The notes below the pieces were generated by a model. It made no database searches, was not told where the DNA came from, and was given only the letters and a program-made list of their open reading frames with translations. From Actinomycetota bacterium (GTDB taxonomy: Bacteria > Actinomycetota > Actinomycetes > S36-B12 > UBA10799): a DNA stretch of 11,685 nucleotides. Of the stretch, positions 6,987 through 11,685 are shown one piece after another. Position numbers and translations under genes: made by a program. The number at the start of each line of letters is the position of its first letter. Position 1 is the stretch's first letter. The stretch lies in the NCBI GenBank assembly GCA_003452655.1, contig DMNR01000207.1, positions 449 to 12,133 on the forward strand, given 5' to 3'.

Positions 6987-9757
6987 AACTGACACTGGTC
7001 GCGCCGGCGACGGCTAGGAGCCGCCTGTTGGTCGACACCCTCGTCGAGCTCGCAGTCGCAAGGATGATCTCGTCATTCGTGTGCGTGGAAGGAGGTGGCG
7101 GCGCCCGATGGATCGACGCGGACGGTGCTCACGACGAGGAGCCGCTTGGTGAGCTCCTCGCGCGCATCGGCCGGCTCGAGCTCGTGCGGATCGTCGGAGT
7201 TTCGCTGGATGAGAATGAGGTGGATCCAGCTTGGGCGCGGGATCTCGCAAGTATCCGAGATTCAATCTCTGCAGCTCAGATCCCTGTCACCCTGGGGACG
7301 GTCGCTTCATGTACCGCGACAACGCAAGTGCCGCAGGGGGTTCTGGGCGTGTTCTGGAACTTCAACATCGTTATCGTCCCTCAAGAGAGCCTCGGTGAAC
7401 CGGGAACCTTTCCGGTGTTGATCACCGATCCCGATCGTGAGCTGACGACGATGGTCGCAGCGGTAGCCCTCGTCGGGAGTCTGTGGCGGTGGCTGGAGAG
7501 CAGCCCTGTCGACTCTCTCACCCACGCCGGTGAAGGAAACGTCCAACGAGTGCGGCTTGGGCGAGTGATCACTCGCATCATCGACGCAGGCGATCTCACC
7601 GCACAGGCGGTGAGCCGTGCGCTCGTTGCCGGAGTGCAACTTCCCCCGCCCTCAGGCTGTGTACAGCACGGAATGCCACAAGAGGCCGTCGATCAACTCT
7701 TGGAGAAGTTGGCACCATCGAAGGGCACGTCCGTCATCGGGTTCGCATATCAACCGTATGCCCCACCGGAGCGTCGTACACCAATGAAGATGGGGCCACT
7801 AGCCGCCATCCGCTTCTTCTTCAACGAGCTCTTCTCCGAAATTCGCCCCATGCCGCGCGCAGCCGTGATGCGCAAGCTAGAAGAAGTGCGACAACGAGTA
7901 GAGACGGCAGTTCAGAATCGCACTTTCGGGGAGGACGGCGACGTCGTAGTACGCCTTCGCCGGCCAGACGACGCAGCCCTCTTGTTCGACCAGGACGCGA
8001 GGCGAAGGGCCGTCGACCGACTCCCAAACATGAAGAGTGCCCCCATCGTTCCCTCGCCGTCGACCTGGCAGTGGCTTCTCGGCGGAGTACTAGCGGCAGC
8101 AGACGGCTCACCGATGCCAAAGGTTTTGGAAGCCGTGCAGCCCGAGTGGAACGGCGATCGAGCCGTCATCACGGACCTGTCCCTGTTGTCCGCACCCCCA
8201 GAGACCGAAGCCCCCGACACGCTGTCGCTCGGCGAGGATGAACTGGCGAGCTGTGGAGTCGGAGGCGGAGAACGCAGCATCGCGGGCTATGACGTGATGG
8301 CGCTACAGCACCTGGCCGGCACAGAGCCGGCCGCGGCTTCTCCGTCGTGGGCACCACCAAACTCGGTTGAAGCGTCCTCGGAAAGCGAGGCGGCGGACGG
8401 TACAGCTGACGTCACCGAATCTGCGACCTCGCCGGCGGGAGCCCACCAACGTGTGAAGTCCTGGATCGAGGCGCGATCGAACACCCTTCAATGGCGGCTC
8501 GCAGCGCGACTCGTTGAAGCACAGGACAGCGCGCTCGTCGACCTCGAACGCACGCAAGCCGCGCTCGATCAAATCGAAGCCCAAATCGACGAGGCACGAA
8601 GCGCGGCCGCCAAGAGCCGTCGCTCGTTCGTCCGCACAAGTCTGTTGATCATCTTCGCAATTCTGGTGTTGGCCACGCTTGCGGTCGTAGGCCTCGTTCT
8701 CATCTCCGCCATGGTGGGTCTCATTCTCGCCGGCATCTTCCTCCTCGGTCTCCTCGGGGGCCTATGGAAGATGACCAGACTTGCCGCAGAACGGGTCCGC
8801 TGGAAACATCGACTCGAGGATCTGGCGCTCGCTCCAGCTCTGCTGTTTGCCCAACGGCAGCACGCGGCAGACGAGTTCCGCCGGCTGTCAAGTCTGTATC
8901 AGCAGTACCTCGATTGGGCCGACGTTTTGACGTCGGCGCTGTATCGGCCTTGGGGCATCGTCGACGCTCAGCTCATCGCACCCTGGAGAACCCGTACTGG
9001 GGTGTTGTCGTTCTCGGTCGGCGAACCGGTGGTGTCGCAGTCGGAACTCGCAGCGGCAGCACTTGGCGTGGCCCAACGCGTTGCGATGCCTGGTTGGTTG
9101 AGCAAGGCATACAAGGAGCGCCGGCAGCATTGGATCGAGTGGTACGCATCCATGTCGCGCGGGGTCACAGGCCTTCCACCGACACCAGAGGAGGATGCAG
9201 CCTCCATCACGGGCCCAGTGGTCAGTATTCCTGCGTCGTTCGGCATGGATGCGGTGGAAATCAAACGACCCCGGAGCCAATTTCGCGAATCGATTCTCGC
9301 GGGAGACTTCGCCGACGAATATCGCGTGAGCCAGGTTGAGTCGTTGCGAGATGAGGTCACACGTCGCGATCCCGCGAAATTGATCGAACGGGTCGTGGCG
9401 GACGTGAAGGGCCTTACTGATCGATCCGCACATGACTTCCTTCGGCCGCCGATTGAGAGCAACTCGGTACCAACCTTTGATCACGAGCTCTTTGTCGTTG
9501 ACTCCTATCGCGCTCAAGGCAACCTAGGAGTGACATCGTGGGCTGGTATTTCTCCATCAATTCTTTCGGATGTGGCCACGACGGGGCACAGCCACGCCGT
9601 ACTCGAGCTTGATGACCGCTTTCTCCTCGCGTCGTTTCGCCTGGATCTTTCCGAAGCAATCCTCGCATCTGACTGCCCGCTCGTTGCCGACGTCACCTCA
9701 AATGACGAGGGATCGTCCGACGACCGTCGCCCGGATCGTCCCCAACTCCGCGGATGA
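6983..9757 (+). CDS. Unrecognised 924-residue protein with central membrane hairpin
   Basis: I do not recognise this family. The GTG start overlaps the preceding stop (GTGA), and GAGG lies 6 bases before it, so translation is probably coupled to the tubulin-like gene. The N-terminal 1-175 has alternating strands and helices (strands near 68-74, 102-107, 127-133 and 144-148), like a Rossmann-type alpha/beta domain. I see no Walker A motif: GGGG at 37-40 lacks the following Lys and Ser/Thr. Residues 405-485 are a low-complexity Ala/Ser/Glu/Pro linker. A long helix rich in Glu, Gln and Arg (about 488-547) leads into two adjacent membrane helices (about 552-573 and 575-597). Another charged helix follows (598-645), then a soluble C-terminal domain. 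Both ends should face the cytoplasm, so it could anchor the tubulin-like protein to the membrane. That role is inference. Confidence 0.88.
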   Translation: MKLTLVAPATARSRLLVDTLVELAVARMISSFVCVEGGGGARWIDADGAHDEEPLGELLARIGRLELVRIVGVSLDENEVDPAWARDLASIRDSISAAQIPVTLGTVASCTATTQVPQGVLGVFWNFNIVIVPQESLGEPGTFPVLITDPDRELTTMVAAVALVGSLWRWLESSPVDSLTHAGEGNVQRVRLGRVITRIIDAGDLTAQAVSRALVAGVQLPPPSGCVQHGMPQEAVDQLLEKLAPSKGTSVIGFAYQPYAPPERRTPMKMGPLAAIRFFFNELFSEIRPMPRAAVMRKLEEVRQRVETAVQNRTFGEDGDVVVRLRRPDDAALLFDQDARRRAVDRLPNMKSAPIVPSPSTWQWLLGGVLAAADGSPMPKVLEAVQPEWNGDRAVITDLSLLSAPPETEAPDTLSLGEDELASCGVGGGERSIAGYDVMALQHLAGTEPAAASPSWAPPNSVEASSESEAADGTADVTESATSPAGAHQRVKSWIEARSNTLQWRLAARLVEAQDSALVDLERTQAALDQIEAQIDEARSAAAKSRRSFVRTSLLIIFAILVLATLAVVGLVLISAMVGLILAGIFLLGLLGGLWKMTRLAAERVRWKHRLEDLALAPALLFAQRQHAADEFRRLSSLYQQYLDWADVLTSALYRPWGIVDAQLIAPWRTRTGVLSFSVGEPVVSQSELAAAALGVAQRVAMPGWLSKAYKERRQHWIEWYASMSRGVTGLPPTPEEDAASITGPVVSIPASFGMDAVEIKRPRSQFRESILAGDFADEYRVSQVESLRDEVTRRDPAKLIERVVADVKGLTDRSAHDFLRPPIESNSVPTFDHELFVVDSYRAQGNLGVTSWAGISPSILSDVATTGHSHAVLELDDRFLLASFRLDLSEAILASDCPLVADVTSNDEGSSDDRRPDRPQLRG

Positions 9758-9759
9758 GG
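9756..9759 (+). promoter_or_regulatory. Ribosome binding site fixing the GTG start at 9768
   Basis: GAGG overlaps the stop codon of the 924-residue gene and lies 8 bases before GTG at 9768. It supports a 74-residue product. Upstream ATGs in the same frame (9570, 9693) fall inside the preceding gene and would add residues that are only its shifted reading. Confidence 0.6.
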
Positions 9760-9767
9760 TAGCAGAC

Positions 9768-9992
9768 GTGGGAAGTGTCGCACTCGCCGTGATGGCTGTG
9801 GCGTTCATCGCGATCGGTGGTCTCTTTGGACTCGTCACGACGGCCGTTCTGGCAAAGACGTCGATCAGCCGAGGGACTGCGTTCGGTTGGGGCGTAGCCC
9901 TGGGACCCATAGGCGTTGCGATCTGCATCGGGATCGCGGCGCGCCAGGCTCAGGCAGACAAGACGCCCGAGGTGGATGGAGTGCCATGGTAG
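9768..9992 (+). CDS. 74-residue two-helix membrane protein ending VDGVPW
   Basis: No family is recognised. From GTG 9768 the product has a membrane helix at about 3-29, a short loop with Lys30 and Arg35, a second helix with several glycines at about 37-57, and a short polar tail ending VDGVPW. The start is chosen because it follows a well-spaced GAGG, lies 10 bases after the preceding stop and begins just before the first helix. Longer frames on this strand run back into the 924-residue gene. The stop overlaps the next start by 7 bases, so it is locked into the operon. Its last residues (Asp, Gly, Val, Pro, Trp) resemble the DDLPF endings of two other operon products. Likely a small accessory subunit of the same membrane complex. 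Which side the tail faces is not certain from charge alone. Confidence 0.75.
   Translation: MGSVALAVMAVAFIAIGGLFGLVTTAVLAKTSISRGTAFGWGVALGPIGVAICIGIAARQAQADKTPEVDGVPW
9975..9992 (+). other. Variant C-terminal tail DGVPW of the 74-residue protein
   Basis: The final five residues are DGVPW. They keep the acidic, aliphatic, proline, aromatic, carboxyl-end pattern of the DDLPF tails on the vWA and eight-helix proteins. The match is weaker than between those two, so a shared function is tentative. Confidence 0.4.
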
Positions 9993-10966
9993 ACCTCCGT
10001 CGTCCATCGCATTTGGCCATTCTTGCGGGAACCTTCCTGGCGCTGACCTCGGGATTTCTGCCCTGGTTCGAGGCCGAGAGTGCCGTGGAATCGGTTTCGG
10101 TAACCCCGGCGACATCTGATGTCTTGCGGACCTCGGTCTGGATTGTTCTTCTCGCAATGATCGCCGGTTTGGTCATGTTCGTGGTGAAAGCGTCCCCAGG
10201 GCTACTCGGATGCGCCGGCGCGATCTGGCTCAACGTATCCATCATCGTCTGGTTCACGGGTGGCAAGGCCGCAGCGATCGTGCCCAAGAACGTGCTGCCA
10301 GAGAACGCTGCCGCTCGCCTCGGAACCGGAGCATTCATCGGCATCGCCGGCGCGGTACTGATGACCGCAGGGGTCGCGATGGTGCTTGCTGAACAGACGT
10401 GGCGTCTGGTGCCGCCGCAGTTACCTCGCTGGTTCTTCGTCACCAGCGTTGCGATGGTTGTCGTCTGCGTCGCTGTGCGGCAGTTCCGCTGGTTTGAGGT
10501 AGCCGGCGGGAATTTCCGATGGAGCCTCGACTTCGACATCATCCCACTCTTCGGCGACACGATGAGCCTCGTTCTCGTCATTGCGGTGGCGCTGGTCATT
10601 CTTCAATTTGTTCGGCCGCGACGATGGGTAGCGTTCGTCCTCCTCGGCGATGCAGCCGTGCTGGGCTTGATGTCGCTTGTGGCCGTCGGATCCAACGCCG
10701 CGATCGAACGCGGAGCACACGAGCTGCTCCGGCGCGTCAAGTTCCTGGGTGATGCGCGCGCCAAGCTCACAAGTACAAACGGCCCACTCGTCTTCGTTGC
10801 GGCCGCAATGATCTTGGGAGGCTATGCCGCGTTGAGTCTCAAGATCTGTGCTCGACGCCAGAACCCGCCCAATATCCTTAGCCGAGTAGCTGACAAGGTC
10901 GGACGCATCGAGCAACAGTCATCTCAGACCCTTCCAAGGCCCACCGGTGATGACTTGCCGTTCTGA
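9986..10966 (+). CDS. Eight-helix membrane protein with GDDLPF tail, last gene of the operon
   Basis: The 326-residue product starts at ATG 9986, overlapping the previous stop by 7 bases, with GGAG 4 bases and GAGGTG 11 bases upstream. A start at 9887 would add 33 polar residues that are only a shifted reading of the preceding gene. I count eight membrane helices, at about 7-27, 49-68, 72-91, 113-135, 149-165, 192-209, 213-234 and 267-287. That would put both ends in the cytoplasm, and basic residues near both ends agree. The two halves resemble each other: WFEA (27-30) and WFEV (169-172) each follow the first helix of a four-helix unit. The C-terminal 35 residues are polar and end GDDLPF, like the vWA protein. 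No transporter signature is visible. It may be a membrane scaffold; its function is unknown. Confidence 0.85.
   Translation: MVDLRRPSHLAILAGTFLALTSGFLPWFEAESAVESVSVTPATSDVLRTSVWIVLLAMIAGLVMFVVKASPGLLGCAGAIWLNVSIIVWFTGGKAAAIVPKNVLPENAAARLGTGAFIGIAGAVLMTAGVAMVLAEQTWRLVPPQLPRWFFVTSVAMVVVCVAVRQFRWFEVAGGNFRWSLDFDIIPLFGDTMSLVLVIAVALVILQFVRPRRWVAFVLLGDAAVLGLMSLVAVGSNAAIERGAHELLRRVKFLGDARAKLTSTNGPLVFVAAAMILGGYAALSLKICARRQNPPNILSRVADKVGRIEQQSSQTLPRPTGDDLPF
10949..10966 (+). other. C-terminal acidic-hydrophobic tail DDLPF of the eight-helix protein
   Basis: The gene ends with codons for DDLPF, the same last five residues as the vWA protein about 7.4 kb upstream. Leu and Pro use different codons in the two genes (TTG CCG here, CTT CCC there), so the likeness is not a recent DNA copy. 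With eight helices the tail would be cytoplasmic. Confidence 0.75.
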
Positions 10967-10975
10967 TGAGGTTTC

Positions 10976-10993
10976 GCGGGAGTGCGACTCCGC
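10976..10993. terminator. Weak candidate hairpin between convergent genes
   Basis: GGAGT (10979-10983) pairs with ACTCC (10987-10991) around a 3-base loop. Two more pairs are possible if G10978 is bulged out. It lies 12 bases after the operon's last stop, in the 56-base gap before the convergent minus-strand gene. No T-run follows on either strand, so termination here is only a suggestion. Confidence 0.2.
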
Positions 10994-11022
10994 CGACCAT
11001 GCGGTCACGGTCGACCAGAGCT

Positions 11023-11373
11023 TCACACCGACTGCGTACCCACACCTACGCCGGTCACAGCAGCCAGCATCGCTGCCAGTCCTCCGTACACCGACAACCA
11101 ACGCTCAAGAGCGCTGGCGGTGTCGGTCGCTTCCGAATTCACGGTCGCCTGGTAGGCCGCGAGATGTGCCGCAGGGTCCACCGACGCTCCGATTGCAACG
11201 GCGAGTACTGGCTCTTCGGATCTGAGGGTGGGGTGAGGGTCGGCGGTAGGTCCCGGGCTGGGAATGTCAAGCGGGATTGGCCCAGCGTGCTCGGGCGCGA
11301 CACCCCCAAAGTGGGGCCAAATCAGACCGTCGTTCTCACCGATGTGTCCCAGCGCTTGAGTTGCTCCTTCCAA
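11023..11373 (-). CDS. Unrecognised 116-residue protein, or C-terminal part of the neighbouring gene
   Basis: I do not recognise it. The minus-strand frame starts at TTG 11373 and overlaps the end of the uracil-DNA glycosylase-like gene by 52 bases in another frame. The start is doubtful: AGGA lies directly against the TTG, and a better GGAAGGAG lies just inside the frame with no standard start after it. The first half is rich in Pro and Gly (residues 22-50). The second half is Ala-rich and probably helical, ending in a moderately hydrophobic stretch (about 92-113) with many glycines. Residue composition looks like protein, while the opposite frames are Arg-rich and look like shadows. It may be a separate translationally coupled gene, or the upstream gene may carry a frameshift that should join the two. 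Confidence 0.5.
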   Translation of the reverse strand: MEGATQALGHIGENDGLIWPHFGGVAPEHAGPIPLDIPSPGPTADPHPTLRSEEPVLAVAIGASVDPAAHLAAYQATVNSEATDTASALERWLSVYGGLAAMLAAVTGVGVGTQSV

Positions 11374-11685
11374 TCCTGCCGGGCCGTCTGCCGTTGGAAC
11401 CCAGGGTGAACCAGCGGGAGGAGCCTCATACGGTGGCCACCGACGACGAGGTCCCCTCGGGTGCCGTAGTCGTCGGTTGGCGCCAGCCGTGCCTGCACTC
11501 CGTCACACCGATCCGCCACCGCTCGGATCGCGTCGAGCGCCTCCTGGCCAAGGGTGATCACCAACGGTGCCGCCGCCTCAACGAGCTCGGCTCGAAGGGC
11601 GTCACGGCGAAGTGGCCCGTTGGCCAACTCGACGAGTTGTCGTGTGGTGGGGCGCTTGGGTAGCGAGCCCGGTGCAGCGCCGATG
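11322..11685 (-). CDS. Uracil-DNA glycosylase superfamily protein, C-terminal part (runs off right edge)
   Basis: The minus-strand frame is open to the window edge, so only about the last 120 residues are seen and the N-terminal catalytic motif is outside. The visible part fits the end of the uracil-DNA glycosylase fold: a helix, then the strand PLVITLG with QEAL after it, as in the 'LG..A' stretch of family 4 and 5 enzymes, then a variable loop and LLPLVHPGF, corresponding to the HPS/HPG DNA-binding motif. A charged helix with two tryptophans (DWKEQLKRW) closes the domain. Such enzymes remove uracil from DNA in base excision repair; some relatives have other or unknown substrates, and without the first motif I cannot say which this is. 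It converges on the operon and is probably unrelated to it. Confidence 0.72.
   Translation of the reverse strand, partial: IGAAPGSLPKRPTTRQLVELANGPLRRDALRAELVEAAAPLVITLGQEALDAIRAVADRCDGVQARLAPTDDYGTRGDLVVGGHRMRLLPLVHPGFQRQTARQDWKEQLKRWDTSVRTTV

Noticed and set aside
7091..7112. Glycine run in the 924-residue protein as a possible Walker A nucleotide-binding loop
   Set aside because: GGGG is followed by ARW, not by Lys and Ser/Thr, so it does not meet the P-loop pattern.
9570..9767. N-terminal extension of the 74-residue protein to ATG 9570
   Set aside because: The added residues lie entirely within or just after the 924-residue gene and lack protein-like character. The GTG at 9768 has a well-spaced GAGG.
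9887..9985. N-terminal extension of the eight-helix protein
   Set aside because: The added residues are Arg/Gly-rich and read through the 74-residue gene in another frame. ATG 9986 begins just before the first helix.
10966..11663. Plus-strand frames over the right end of the window (10966-11409 and 11277-11663)
   Set aside because: Both are Arg-rich and lack recognisable features. The opposite strand carries a glycosylase-like frame with matching motifs.
1..11685. CRISPR array, tRNA, insertion sequence or prophage elements
   Set aside because: I saw no regularly spaced repeats, cloverleaf-like segments, transposase motifs or terminal inverted repeats in the window.

Overview
The window is high-GC, densely packed bacterial DNA with GTG and TTG starts, short gene overlaps and strong G/C preference at third codon positions. 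This fits an actinobacterium; no gene here fixes the genus. I see no tRNA, rRNA, CRISPR array, insertion sequence or attachment site. Function calls rest on motifs read by eye, not on database searches.

Positions 1-10966 hold one co-directional plus-strand run of six genes, almost certainly an operon whose promoter lies before the window. In order they are: a small multi-pass membrane protein (5' end outside or at the window edge); a 982-residue secreted and anchored von Willebrand factor A (vWA) protein; an 1110-residue tubulin/FtsZ-like protein with a GxGGxG loop and an AGGTGAG signature; a 924-residue protein with a central membrane hairpin; a 74-residue two-helix membrane protein; and a 326-residue, roughly eight-helix membrane protein. 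Junctions are a 38-base overlap, a 46-base gap with a strong ribosome binding site, a 4-base overlap, a 10-base gap and a 7-base overlap.

The gene set suggests one membrane-spanning machine. The vWA protein would face outwards and reach the cytoplasm through one helix. The tubulin-like protein would be the cytoplasmic nucleotide-dependent filament or switch. The remaining genes supply membrane anchors. A link between a divergent FtsZ/tubulin family and a vWA protein, proposed to act in membrane remodelling, was described by Makarova and Koonin (FtsZl1). This locus looks like an actinobacterial relative with partners I do not recognise.

The most striking pattern is at the C termini. The vWA protein ends in DDDLPF, the eight-helix protein ends in GDDLPF and the 74-residue protein ends in VDGVPW. 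The first two are almost the acidic-hydrophobic tail of single-stranded DNA binding proteins (SSB), although none of these proteins looks like SSB. They use different codons in the two genes, so the shared tail is kept at protein level. It may be a docking peptide shared by the membrane subunits.

After a 56-base convergent gap, the minus strand carries an unrecognised 116-residue reading frame (11023-11373). It overlaps the 3' end of a partial uracil-DNA glycosylase superfamily gene that runs off the right edge.
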